From JBCCAG01 sp050330955 (GTDB lineage Bacteria > Cyanobacteriota > Cyanobacteriia > CAKZMO01), in the NCBI GenBank assembly GCA_050330955.1, contig JBHJHJ010000076.1, positions 1-43,867 of the forward strand: 43,867 nt of DNA. Reading direction: 5' to 3'. Position numbers and translations under genes: made by a program. A model generated the notes under the pieces. The model was not told the origin of the DNA. It saw nothing but the letters and a program-made list of their open reading frames with translations, and made no database searches. The stretch's first letter is position 1. Each line of letters starts with the position of its first letter. Positions 7,898-18,000 of the stretch are shown here, in pieces.

Positions 7898-9451
7898 TTA
7901 GGCCTGCTGTCCAGGAGGCGTTGTGGTGTTTTTTGGGGAACGGCGTCCGCAGAGGAGGTAAGTCTGGGTGGGGCCAACCCCTTGAATCGCCACAGAGCCA
8001 CAGGACTCAAAGATGAAGTCGGCCCGAAGCTGACGACAGACTTCGCTTGATACCTGAATTCCCCCCGGTGGACTGGTTTCTTCCATCCGGCTGGCGAGGT
8101 TAACGGTGTGTCCCCACAGATCAAACGTCAGCTTTCGTTTTCCGATCACCCCGGCTACAACAGCACCGGAGTGGATACCAATGCGCAACTGAAAAGGCCG
8201 GCCATCTGTTTTGTAGAAGCGGCGAATGGTCGTCTGCATATCAAGGGCCAGTTGGGCGATCGCCTTTAGGTAATCGGGGCGCGGCTCGGGAACACCTGCC
8301 GCAACCATGTAGGCATCCCCGATTGTCTTGATCTTTTCGAGGCGGTACCGATCGACCAGTTCATCGAATGCTGAAAAAATTTGATTGAGCAGGGCAACGG
8401 TATGCTGAGCCGGCGCTATGGCGGAAAATTCTGTGAAGTTGACCAAATCGGCAAAAAGGATGCCCGCTGGGTCGACGATATCTGCAAAAGGCCGGGAAGA
8501 GCGTCTAAGCCGATTAGCGATCTGGGGCGGTAATAGATCAGCAATTAGCCGTGCCGTACGCTGCCGGTCTTGACTGAGCAAGTTCTCAACTAAAACTCGG
8601 TCTGTGACATCCTGCACTGTGCCTTCATAGTGGCTAACTTGTCCATCGCAGTCGAAGACGGCGCGAATATTCTCTGAAATCCAAATAGTCTCGCCGTCTT
8701 TACACCAAACCTGAGAAACAACTTCCATCACCTCCCCATACTGCCCTGTGTGACGCAGTAATTTAGCGCGATGCTTGCCGTCGACGTACTGTTGATTGGC
8801 ATCGACCACGCTTGCCAACATTTCTGTTGGCGAGCTGTAGCCATAGATTCGGGCTAGTTTTGGGTTCACTGCGATGTAGTGGCCCTGGGGTGAAATTTGA
8901 AAGATTCCCTCGCTGGCGTTCTCAAACAGGCTGCGATAGGTCTCTTCTGCCCGCTTCCGCTGGTCTATTTCAGACTGCAGTTGCTCATTTTGCAGCTGCA
9001 GCACCTCAGCCTGGACTTCTAGCTTATGCCGAAGCGTCTGTACATTGAGCTGCAGCTTGACCCGAGCCAGAACTTCGTCAGCCTGAAAAGGCTTTGTCAC
9101 GTAGTCTACGCCGCCAGCCTCGAACCCCTCAATCTGATTTTTGACGTCGCTCAGGGCGCTAATGAATATGATGGGCAGATGCTCGAGACTGGGGTCAGCC
9201 TGTAGCCGCCGGCAGACCGTGTAGCCATCCATCATCGGCATATTCACGTCCAATAGGACTAGATCTGGTGCGGCTTCAGCGGCGCTGCGAATTGCCATAG
9301 CGCCGCTTGTCGCTTTTCGGACATGGTACCCTCCCCACTCCAGGATCTCGCTGAGAACATGGAGGTTATCCAACCGGTCATCAACAACCAGAATTGTGGC
9401 GAGGGGATTGGCGGGCAAGCTGGGTCGCTGTGGTGTCTGAATTGACGTCAT
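7898..9451 (-). CDS. Response regulator-PAS-class III adenylate cyclase
   Basis: A three-module cytoplasmic signalling enzyme. Numbered from a TTG one codon upstream, residues 20-135 are a receiver domain with phospho-acceptor Asp69 (LLDVNMP) and Lys121 (TKPF). A short coiled coil (140-170) leads to a PAS domain (about 170-290), then a class III nucleotidyl cyclase (325-505). Metal-binding aspartates are Asp336 (FADLVNF) and Asp380 (GDAYM). Purine selectors are Lys376 and Asp445, which specify ATP, so cAMP is the expected product. Asn452 and Arg456 complete the transition-state pair. All catalytic residues are present. The ATG at 9451 is preferred over the preceding TTG. It lies 160 bp downstream of the hybrid kinase on the same strand, which suggests that the kinase phosphorylates its receiver domain. 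Confidence 0.93.
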   Translation of the reverse strand: MTSIQTPQRPSLPANPLATILVVDDRLDNLHVLSEILEWGGYHVRKATSGAMAIRSAAEAAPDLVLLDVNMPMMDGYTVCRRLQADPSLEHLPIIFISALSDVKNQIEGFEAGGVDYVTKPFQADEVLARVKLQLNVQTLRHKLEVQAEVLQLQNEQLQSEIDQRKRAEETYRSLFENASEGIFQISPQGHYIAVNPKLARIYGYSSPTEMLASVVDANQQYVDGKHRAKLLRHTGQYGEVMEVVSQVWCKDGETIWISENIRAVFDCDGQVSHYEGTVQDVTDRVLVENLLSQDRQRTARLIADLLPPQIANRLRRSSRPFADIVDPAGILFADLVNFTEFSAIAPAQHTVALLNQIFSAFDELVDRYRLEKIKTIGDAYMVAAGVPEPRPDYLKAIAQLALDMQTTIRRFYKTDGRPFQLRIGIHSGAVVAGVIGKRKLTFDLWGHTVNLASRMEETSPPGGIQVSSEVCRQLRADFIFESCGSVAIQGVGPTQTYLLCGRRSPKNTTTPPGQQA

Positions 9452-9617
9452 CAAAAGTCTGCATCAAAAAACCGCGCCGATGGGCGACGCAGGTCAGCAA
9501 GAACTGTTAAAACCCCGGCACTTTAATAATAGTATGGCTCTCTATTTGACACCCGAAGTTTGATTCGCTTTAGCACAATCTTGCAAAATATTTATGATAT
9601 TTATAATTGAGATGCGG

Positions 9618-12560
9618 CTAGATCCAAGTCTCGTCGTTTTGGCTACCACCCGTGGGAAAAGATGACAGCGCCGCCTGTGCGAATTCCACAATTGGGCCAA
9701 AATCAAACTGGTTCGCATGGGCGCTTATGACCGCTGCGATCGCCTGGTTAGTTTCGGGCAGCTGGTCCAGAACTGCCCCAATGGCAATGTCATCCCCTAA
9801 AATAGCCGCTCGGTGCAGCTCCCGTAGATGGTGGGGTGGCAATTGAGCCATTAGATTGACGGATAGATTGGGGAGAAGGGGACCGTCCGGACCCGGATTT
9901 TGACGAAGGTACGTGACGGGTAGATGGTCCGCGATCGCCTCTAGGAGCTCGGATTCTCTCACGGGTTTGCTGAGGAATCCATCGCAGCCCGCTGCGATCG
10001 CGGCCTGTTCATCTTCACTAAAGGCGCTGGCCGTCAGAGCGATAATTTTGACGGGATGTTCTGCCGTTTCTTGGGCTCGAATGACGCGAGTTGCCTGATG
10101 GCCATCGAGGCGCGGCATGCGAATATCCATCAGGATCAGATGAGGGTGCCAACGCCGCCAGAGGGTCACTGCATCCTGGCCATCGGTCGCTTCCTTGACC
10201 TGGAAACCAATGTTGCTCAGCAGCGCTGATAGGACGCGGCGGCTTTCAGAAATATCGTCCACAATCAGTACTCTGCAGTCTATCGGACCGTTCGCCAAGC
10301 CAATCACTGAGGGGCTAGTCGTTTCGGTGATGAACGTTCTTTCTGCCCGGCGCACGGGAACGGTAACCACGAAGGTTGTTCCCTCGCCAAGCGCACTATG
10401 GACTGCGATCGCCCCGTCCATCAGCTCTACAAACTGGCGGCTGATGGTCAGCCCCAAACCCGTGCCCTCTGAAGTGAACGCGGCGCTCGCCTGCTCGAAG
10501 GCTTCAAAGATCGTCTGCTGCTCAGCTGGGGCAATGCCAATTCCGGTATCCACCACTTCAAGTTTTAGCCATATAGGGGCCGAGCGCTGGTCGCGTTTTA
10601 GGCCAACTGTTGTGACCTCATCCTGAGAAGGGGGCGCAATCTGGGAGACCCGCAACAGGACACGCCCTTGCTCGGTGAACTTGATGGCATTGTTGAGCAG
10701 GTTGACGAGGATTTGCTCAAGCTTACCGCGATCGGCAAAAATCGCTGTGGGTAGCACCTCTCCTAAATCCACCTCGAAATCTAGGCCTTTGCTGTGGGCT
10801 CGGCGCTGCATCATCGTTCGTAGACCATTAAGCAGGTCGAGAAGATTGAAGCAGCTTGGCTGTAGCGTCATCTGCTTAGCTTCAATTTTTGATAGATCGA
10901 GCACCTGATTGATCAGCGATAGCAAGTAGTCTCCGCTGCGCAGAATGGCCTGCAGCTTGTTTTGCTTAAGTTGAGCTGCTTTTGCCTCACGGTGAAGCAG
11001 TTGGGTATTCCCCAAAATAATGTTCAAGGGGGTACGCAGCTCGTGGCTCATATTGGCTAGAAATTCGCTCTTGGCCTGGTTAGCCGCATTAGCCACCGCA
11101 ATGGTCTGCTGGAGTTCTGCCGAGGTCTGCTGAAGCTGGGTAAACAGCTCAGACTGCTGGATGGCGATCGCAAGCTGCGCTCCGAATTTCACCATGGTCT
11201 CAATGTCGCCGTCTTCCCACTGGCGTGGGCCGCTATTCTGATAGCTGGCCAGCAGGCCCCAGAGCCGGGAGCCTTGAAACAGGGGCACGGTCAGATAGGC
11301 GCGCGCCTGAAATCGTTTCAGCAGATCCAGGTAACAGGGCTCAAACCCAGCCTCATGGGTGTCGTCAACGCACAAATACTGCCCGTCTTGTCGATAGTGC
11401 CCGCCGCCTGTCTCCTGGAGATAGGTGTCTGCAACGCTGGCGTCCAGGCCATCCATCTGCTTAACCACGCAGCGATCGCTCCCCACAGCCGTGAGGAGAT
11501 CGTCAGCGACGTTAGGCTTCAGCAAAGAAGTCCACCCCTGGGTGACAGACTCGGCGACGAATACGCCGCTGTAGTCTGGGTTGAAGCGGTAAATGACGAC
11601 GCGATCGCAGCGCAGGGTATGTTGCAGCTCCTCGACAGCTGTCGCAAATACTTGGTCGAGGTCTAAGGTACGCCGAATGTGGCTCACAATCGAAGCCAGG
11701 GTCCGCTCTCGCTCAAGCTTACGCTCTAGAGTAAGCTCAGCCCGTTTACGCTCAGTCACATCGACCACCTGAGCGATGAGGCACGGCGGGGCATCCATGA
11801 CGCTAATAGTAATGTCTCCCCAGACGACGTGGCCTTGCTTGTGGCAAAATCGTCGCTCGCTGGTGTGGGTGCCAGAGCCGTCCACGAACAGGCGCTGCAG
11901 CTCGGAGAGGCTATCAGTGAGCCGCTCGTCCGGATGCAGCAAGCTTTCAAATGCGCGGGACATCAGCTCGGAGGGCGGGTATCCTAGCATCTCACACAGG
12001 GAGTGGTTGACGTCGGTGATGATGCCAAGCTGCGACAAGAAGCAAACCCCCGCCGTAATCGCATCAAACGCACCTCGAAACTTGCGCTCGCTCTTGTTGA
12101 GCGCCTCTTGGGCCTGGACTTTCATCAGGTCCCGCAGCTTATGGTGAGTGATGTCTTTTTGCAGGCCCACTAGTCTCAGCGGGACGCCGTCGTCGCTCCA
12201 GAGCGCCTGGGCTCGAGCTAAGATCCAGCAGTAATCGCCATCCTGGCAGCGGAGTCGGTATTCAATCTCACAGCGCGTAATTGCCTGGGAGAGATACCTG
12301 TCAATCAAGGCTAAGACGCGATCGCGATCCTGAGGATGGAGCAGCGCTTGCCAGGCCTCGAAGCGGTTGGGCAGCTCGCGATCGCTATAGCCCAGCGTCG
12401 CCTTGAGCGGGTGGGAGATGAACATTTCACCAGTCCCAATATCCCAATCGAAGATGCCATCGTCCATCGCCGCAAGCAAGAGCCGCCAGCGCTGCTCATG
12501 CGGGTCTAAAGCCTGGCTTTGCCCTATCAGCTGGTAGTCAATATCGTTACCGCGAGCCAT
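9618..12560 (-). CDS. Hybrid sensor histidine kinase, PAS-PAS-GAF-HisKA-HATPase-REC
   Basis: A soluble 980-residue hybrid kinase with no membrane segment. PAS domains lie at about 22-140 and 155-272. A GAF domain (285-475) follows, then a coiled coil, HisKA with phospho-His506 (MSHELRTP), an HATPase domain with DTGIGI (671-676) and GTGLGL (699-704), and a receiver with Asp812 (MDIRMP). The last 80 residues form a helical tail lacking an obvious phospho-histidine. The GAF resembles cyanobacteriochrome/phytochrome-type domains: EPCYLDLLKRFQARAYL places Cys409 where bilin-binding domains have Cys-His, but a Tyr follows. It may sense light through a bilin or may have lost that ability. It is upstream of the REC-cyclase gene and probably its partner. 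The ATG at 12560 is used. Confidence 0.93.
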   Translation of the reverse strand: MARGNDIDYQLIGQSQALDPHEQRWRLLLAAMDDGIFDWDIGTGEMFISHPLKATLGYSDRELPNRFEAWQALLHPQDRDRVLALIDRYLSQAITRCEIEYRLRCQDGDYCWILARAQALWSDDGVPLRLVGLQKDITHHKLRDLMKVQAQEALNKSERKFRGAFDAITAGVCFLSQLGIITDVNHSLCEMLGYPPSELMSRAFESLLHPDERLTDSLSELQRLFVDGSGTHTSERRFCHKQGHVVWGDITISVMDAPPCLIAQVVDVTERKRAELTLERKLERERTLASIVSHIRRTLDLDQVFATAVEELQHTLRCDRVVIYRFNPDYSGVFVAESVTQGWTSLLKPNVADDLLTAVGSDRCVVKQMDGLDASVADTYLQETGGGHYRQDGQYLCVDDTHEAGFEPCYLDLLKRFQARAYLTVPLFQGSRLWGLLASYQNSGPRQWEDGDIETMVKFGAQLAIAIQQSELFTQLQQTSAELQQTIAVANAANQAKSEFLANMSHELRTPLNIILGNTQLLHREAKAAQLKQNKLQAILRSGDYLLSLINQVLDLSKIEAKQMTLQPSCFNLLDLLNGLRTMMQRRAHSKGLDFEVDLGEVLPTAIFADRGKLEQILVNLLNNAIKFTEQGRVLLRVSQIAPPSQDEVTTVGLKRDQRSAPIWLKLEVVDTGIGIAPAEQQTIFEAFEQASAAFTSEGTGLGLTISRQFVELMDGAIAVHSALGEGTTFVVTVPVRRAERTFITETTSPSVIGLANGPIDCRVLIVDDISESRRVLSALLSNIGFQVKEATDGQDAVTLWRRWHPHLILMDIRMPRLDGHQATRVIRAQETAEHPVKIIALTASAFSEDEQAAIAAGCDGFLSKPVRESELLEAIADHLPVTYLRQNPGPDGPLLPNLSVNLMAQLPPHHLRELHRAAILGDDIAIGAVLDQLPETNQAIAAVISAHANQFDFGPIVEFAQAALSSFPTGGSQNDETWI

Positions 12561-12958
12561 GATCTTCTAGGAATGATGGAGTCTACACGTCGATTCGAGA
12601 TGGCTAAGTCCCCACAGTAGTCGGTCGCACCTATTTCTCCATTCTACTCAGTAGTTTCCTGGAGACTGCAAGCTGTAATCTGGGCCGCAAAGTCGGCCAG
12701 CCGTCAACCGATAGCCAAGACATGCGCCGTTGAATCAAGTGATTAGCTATTCCTTTAGAGCAATTCCGAATTAGGTATCACATCTTTTCAGTTAACTGTG
12801 TTAAGTTATTCCTGAGCAGTGGCTCAGGCTGGCTCAACCCTCTCTGAGAGTGGCTTTCCTGACCGTTCAAATTCATCCGTATCCCGTCCTGTGGCTGTTC
12901 AATTTGGCCTACTGACGTTGCCCTTCAACCCACTACCCTAAAAATTCTTGGTACTAAG
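12561..12958. other. 398-bp divergent spacer between the hybrid kinase and SemiSWEET genes
   Basis: No coding sequence or RNA gene is seen. The spacer must hold promoters for both flanking genes, but no convincing -35/-10 pair could be placed. One perfect small hairpin, CCTGAGC-AGTG-GCTCAGG, lies at 12811-12828, without a following T-run. Confidence 0.5.
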
Positions 12959-13231
12959 ATGGATCAGATCACAACTCTGGGATTACTGGCTGGTTCGCTA
13001 ACGACGCTTGCATACCTACCTCAGCTCATCAAGGTGTGGCGCTCCAAGTCCGCAGAGGACATTTCCTGGGCCATGCTGATTATTTTGTGCACTGGCATTC
13101 TGATGTGGTTGATTTATGGCACCTATGTCCACGACGTCCCGGTCATCACCGCTAACGTATTTACCTTGATGTTTACCTCGGTGATTTTAGGCCTGAAGGT
13201 CCATTACAGTCGTTACCGCACCGTCAAATAA
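12959..13231 (+). CDS. SemiSWEET / PQ-loop sugar transporter
   Basis: A 90-residue triple-helix-bundle membrane protein of the bacterial SWEET half-transporter family; such proteins dimerise to carry sugars across the cytoplasmic membrane. Three hydrophobic helices are visible (about 5-22, 38-56, 63-82). The first carries the PQ motif (Pro21-Gln22 in LAYLPQLIKVW), and the RSKSAEDIS loop after it is typical of the family. The length is exactly that expected for SemiSWEETs. It stands alone and ends upstream of a strong terminator. No Shine-Dalgarno sequence is evident at the ATG. The substrate cannot be read from the sequence. Confidence 0.92.
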   Translation: MDQITTLGLLAGSLTTLAYLPQLIKVWRSKSAEDISWAMLIILCTGILMWLIYGTYVHDVPVITANVFTLMFTSVILGLKVHYSRYRTVK

Positions 13232-13314
13232 AGGGCTATTGAGTCAATCTTAGCTGCCGTTTCAGGCTTCCATCTGCATGCCTGCTCAAGCTCAAGCTTC
13301 AGAGATTCAAATTT

Positions 13315-13357
13315 AAAAGCCAGAGTTTCCTCGCCTACGGAGGAAACTCTGGCTTTT
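13315..13357. terminator. Bidirectional rho-independent terminator, 18-bp perfect stem
   Basis: A perfect 18-bp inverted repeat (AAAAGCCAGAGTTTCCTC and its complement) encloses a 7-base loop, with A-run and T-run at the two ends, so it can stop transcription from both directions. It sits between the convergent SemiSWEET gene and the HlyD-like gene at the end of the export cassette. Confidence 0.93.
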
Positions 13358-13375
13358 AACATAGCAATACCCGCA

Positions 13376-14965
13376 TTAACGCGTTTTCAGCGATTCGATC
13401 TTCTGCACAAACAGATCGGTGAATAGGGTAATCACCCGACGTTTGCGCGTCTTGACGTTTGCAGTAATAGACATACCCGACTGCAGGTCGATGGGGTTGC
13501 CGTTGATGTTAACGTACTGCTGGTCTATATTGACCTTTGCTGGGAACGAATAAAACTGCCGCACCTCCGTTGGGGGTAGGGCGTCGGCGCCAATGGAAGT
13601 AAGCTCGCCTTCCACATCGCCAAACTCGCTGAAGGGAAAGGTATCGATACGTACATCTACAGGCATTCCCACATCGACGAAGCCGATATCTTTATTTGTG
13701 ATGTAGATCTCGGCCACCAGCGCATCCCCCGGCACGATCTTGAGCACTGGGTCGTTAGGATTAGTGGTGATAAAACCGTCGTCCTGAGCCTGCAGATCAA
13801 AGACCACGCCATCAATGGGGGCCTTCAGCACCTGGTATTCGAGCTGGAGGTCAGTTTGCTCAACTTGACTTCTGATCTCGGCGATACGCTTTTCGTTCTC
13901 GACGATGCGCTTGTTGAGCTCGCTATCAATTTCAGCCAACCGCTTCTTGTTCTCTGCCATGCGATTTAGGATATCGCTGGCAGATGCGGCCCTGGTGTTG
14001 TCACGCTGCTGAGTGGCTTGGTCGATTGACTTAAGCAGCACCTCTTTTTCTTGCAGGAGTCGGTTCAGCTCGGCTCGACGGCTAATAGTTTCCACTTCCT
14101 GCTGTCGGACTTGAACCCTAGCAATCCCACCTTTCTCCTCCAGTTCGGTGATGCTTCCTAAGATGCCTTCCTCAATTGCTAACGTCTCTGTAGCTGCCAC
14201 AATTTGCTGCTCAGTTTGCAGAAGTTGCTCTCGCAATCCTGCAATCTCTAGCTCAGCGGCGTTGATGCGGCTTGACACCTCCGCTTGCAGGGTATTGAGC
14301 CGACCCTGCTCAAAGATATCTAGGCTTGCCCCACCGCCAGGCTGGATTAGCGCCGCATAGAGCTGATTTTCCTCCAGCAGAGCACGCCGGCTGGCCGTGA
14401 GATTCAATACTTCCGCAGGAATGTCCACCCCAAGATCGCTTGCAGGCAGAGGGGCTCCGCTGAGCTGCGCTTTGTAAAAGTTGTTCTCAGCAACCAAAGA
14501 ATTTCCAACTTCCGCCAGGGACTCTCGCTCTGCCTCAGCAGCCGACGGGTCTAGGCGAACGAGGGGTTGCCCTTTGCTGACGGTGTCGCCATCTTCCACC
14601 AGTACCTCGGCAACCTTACCCGCTACGGGGGGCTGGAGTTCATACACTGCCCCCTGGGGCTTGAGCTCGCCTGTGGCCTGTACCGCCTCTTCCACCTTGG
14701 CCAAACAGGCCCAGGCAAATCCGAAGGTGACCACGCCCACAATTCCCCAGAGAATAGCCCGTGACCACAGCGGCGTTTGCTTGAGCACGATGGGCTGATC
14801 AAAGGCTTCTGCCCGAGCGGGCCTGCTTTGGCTAGCCTGGGTTATGGACGACTGCGATGCCCCATCGACTTGATTTGGCGCGAGGGTGGTGGGTGAACTG
14901 CCGTTTTGACCAGTGCTCACGCCTGGTCTGGAATTGTTTGCTTCTGAGTTTGGACGGGTCTGCAT
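13376..14965 (-). CDS. HlyD-family periplasmic adaptor (membrane fusion protein) of a type I exporter
   Basis: Links an inner-membrane ABC exporter to the outer membrane. The first 65 residues are hydrophilic and cytoplasmic, a single membrane helix lies at about 68-88, then a biotinyl-lipoyl-like half (LQPPVAGKVAEVLVEDGDTV). A long coiled-coil hairpin with many Glu, Gln, Arg and Leu spans about 190-375. The second lipoyl half (APIDGVVFDLQ) and a C-terminal beta-barrel follow. At 529 residues its length is normal for cyanobacterial HlyD proteins. It is the last gene of the cassette PPIase > ABC > HlyD, 130 bp after the ABC gene. No TolC homologue is present in the window, so the outer-membrane partner must be elsewhere. 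Confidence 0.93.
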   Translation of the reverse strand: MQTRPNSEANNSRPGVSTGQNGSSPTTLAPNQVDGASQSSITQASQSRPARAEAFDQPIVLKQTPLWSRAILWGIVGVVTFGFAWACLAKVEEAVQATGELKPQGAVYELQPPVAGKVAEVLVEDGDTVSKGQPLVRLDPSAAEAERESLAEVGNSLVAENNFYKAQLSGAPLPASDLGVDIPAEVLNLTASRRALLEENQLYAALIQPGGGASLDIFEQGRLNTLQAEVSSRINAAELEIAGLREQLLQTEQQIVAATETLAIEEGILGSITELEEKGGIARVQVRQQEVETISRRAELNRLLQEKEVLLKSIDQATQQRDNTRAASASDILNRMAENKKRLAEIDSELNKRIVENEKRIAEIRSQVEQTDLQLEYQVLKAPIDGVVFDLQAQDDGFITTNPNDPVLKIVPGDALVAEIYITNKDIGFVDVGMPVDVRIDTFPFSEFGDVEGELTSIGADALPPTEVRQFYSFPAKVNIDQQYVNINGNPIDLQSGMSITANVKTRKRRVITLFTDLFVQKIESLKTR

Positions 14966-15095
14966 AGCGGGTTAAGGGAGGGGTTAATTAGGTGTGAACA
15001 AGTAAGCAACTCATCTGAGGCAGTGTTTGTGCTCATGTACAAATTGCACAGTCTTGGTGAAACAGCACTGAATCTAAGGTGAACTTGAGCCCACG

Positions 15096-18000
15096 TCACA
15101 TCTGGGCCTCTTGCTGCTGGTAGAGGCAGTAATATCGTCCCTGAAGCTCCATGAGCTCCGGGTGGGTGCCCGTTTCCACAATTGAGCCCTTGTCCATCAT
15201 GAGGATGGTGTCAGCATTGCGGATGGTGCTGAGGCGGTGTGTGATAAAGAAGACGGTGCGTCCTCGGAAGGCTTCGGCGAGGTTGAGACAGACGCGGCGC
15301 TCGGTGTCGTAGTCTAGAGCGCTGGTCGACTCGTCCATAATCAGCATGCGGGGATTGGCTAGCACCGTGCGGGCGATCGCAATCCGCTGGCGCTGTCCCC
15401 CGGAGAGAGAAGCGCCCCGCTCTCCCACCTTCGTATTGTAGCCATTGGGCAAATCCATGATGAAGTCATGGGCCACCGCGACTTTCGCCGCCTCGATAAT
15501 GGCCTCAGAGGAGGCGTCAGGCATGGTGAGGGCGATATTCTCTTGAATGGTGCCCTCAAACAGCAGGCTCTCCTGGGGCACGATGCCGATCTGCTGGCGT
15601 AGGGAATACAGCTCTACTTTGCTGATATCGTAGCCATCTACCATAATGCGGCCGTTCTCTAACTCGTACAGCCGGGGCAGCAGCTTTGTCATGGTGCTCT
15701 TTCCAGAACCACTCTGTCCGACAATGCCAATGAATCCTCCCGGTTCGAACTCTACATTGACATTGTTGAGCACCATGGGGCCGCTGTCCTTAAAGCGGAA
15801 GGACACGTTCTCATACTTGACGGTGCCGGTAATAGGCGGCAGCGGAATATTCTGCCGCTCGGTGGCGTCTGCCTCGGGCGTGGCGTCGACGATGTCACTC
15901 AATCGCTCGATGGACAGCGCTGTCTCTTGGAAGTTTTGCCAGAGCTGAGCTAGGCGCAGCAGCGGCGTGGTGACATAGCCCGAGATGATTCGGAATGCGA
16001 TCAGCTGCCCTAGGGTAAGGTCACCGCTGAGCACCAGCGCCGCACCAACCCAAAGCACAAGCAGGCCCGAAAGCTTGGTAAAGAAGCCGCTTGTGGAGCT
16101 AGCCGCCGTGGAGAACAGCACTGTCTTAAATCCCGCGCTTACGTAGCGGGCGTAGCGCTGCTGCCACTGCCACCGGGCCCGCAGCTCCATATTCTGAGCT
16201 TTGACCGTCTGAATCCCGCTCATCACCTCCACTAGGTAGGACTGAGTTTCGGCATTGCGCTCTGCTTTAAGGCGAAGCTGGCGGCGAATGGCAGGGGAAG
16301 CAATCACCGCTAGCCCCACAAACAGCGGCACCGTTGCCAGAGAAACCAAGGTCAATAGCCAGCTGTAGACAAACATCACGGCGATGTAAAGCACCGAGAA
16401 GATGGCGTCTAGTACCACCGTTAGGGCCGTGCCAGTGAGGAACTGGCGGATGTTTTCTAGCTCATTGATGCGGGTGGAGAGCTCTCCCACCGGGCGACGC
16501 TCAAAGTAGCGCAGGGGCAGGCGCAGCAGGTGGTCAATAATCTCCGAGCCCAGGGCCAAGTCGATACGGTTCGTCGTATCGACAAAGAGATAGGTTCTCA
16601 GACTGGTGAGCACCGCCTCGAAGATTGCAATGACCAGCAAGAAGATTCCTAGTACCTGCAGGGTATCGGAGCTGTTCTGAACAATTACCCGGTCAATGAT
16701 GACCTGAATCATCAGGGGATTGGCCAGAGCAAAGAGCTGCACGAAAAACGAAGCGACGAAAACTTCGATCAGCACCCGTTTGTACTTAATCAGGGAGGGT
16801 AGAAACCAGCTCAGGCCAAAGCGCTTTTGGGGCGACTGCTTGGTGAGTCGGAACATCAGCGCTTGGCCTTTGCGACTGCCGTCCTCGGTTTCCTCCCCCC
16901 AGGTTTGGGCAATGTCATCGACGGGGCGGCGCAGCACACCGGTTTCGGGCAGTGCAACGATCGCCTCCTGAGGGTTGATGTCGTACATCAACACCAGGCT
17001 GCCCTGCCACTTAGTGAGCACTGGCGCCTCCATTCGCCCTAGGGCGCTGGCGGGCACGGTAACCAACTGGGCCTGCAGCCCCATCATTTCAGTGATGGCG
17101 CCGCACAGCTCCAGGGACAACCCCCCCATACGCTCCACTTGTTCAGAGAGAACCCGGCGCACCACATCCCGGCGAAAGGGGAGATTGAAGTGCTTGGCCA
17201 ACATCTGAAAGCAAGCCATGGTGCCGTCGATATCGCCCCGCCCCGAGAAGAAAGGGTAGTCGCCAGGCCCCTTTTTACGGTTGCTCTCTTCTTTAAAGAT
17301 TGGCGTTTCTAGCGCCTCGGGCCGATCGGGCGCGTAGGGGACATCGCCATTGGCGCTATCGTCCGGAGCGTCGGTAGGGGCGATGATCGTGTCTGATGGG
17401 CCAGCGGGCTTAGATAGGGCCGACTGGGTTCGCATAATGGCGCTGGGAAAGCCCACAAGTCGAGCTGGATAGGAGCCCGTGACCGTAATTGAAGTATTGC
17501 TGTGGGGGGAGACCGGTAGCCGAGTGCCAACGGAATGGTTGGCAATGGTGCCACCACCGCTGACGAACCAGAGGTGGTCGGGGTTTAAATTAAGCGTCGT
17601 TTGCCCTGAGGGCACTTCCTCGACCATCGCCTCAGCCTCACCCGCCATGGCGATTTGCTTTAGATCGGCCTCACCAATGGCGCGGCGGTGAATCTCTGCC
17701 CCCAGCAGGTCAAAGGCCTCCAGCAGGGAAACCTGATGGCGAAAGGTCTGCGCTAGGGCAGGCTCCCCCTGTAAGACAGCCAAGAAGTCGAGGGCTGGCA
17801 TTGTGAGACAGATAGTCTCTGTGGAGGCGATCGCCGTTTCGCAGGGCACCCCTCGCACCAGACCAATCCAGCCCAGCACAGCCCCCGGCTGAAGCAGTTG
17901 AAGCGTTTGGGGCTTCTCTGTCCGGGGATCGTAGGCCAACAGGCGGGCTTGCCCCTCATAGATAATCGCGATGTTGGCAGGCATCTTATCCCGCACCACA

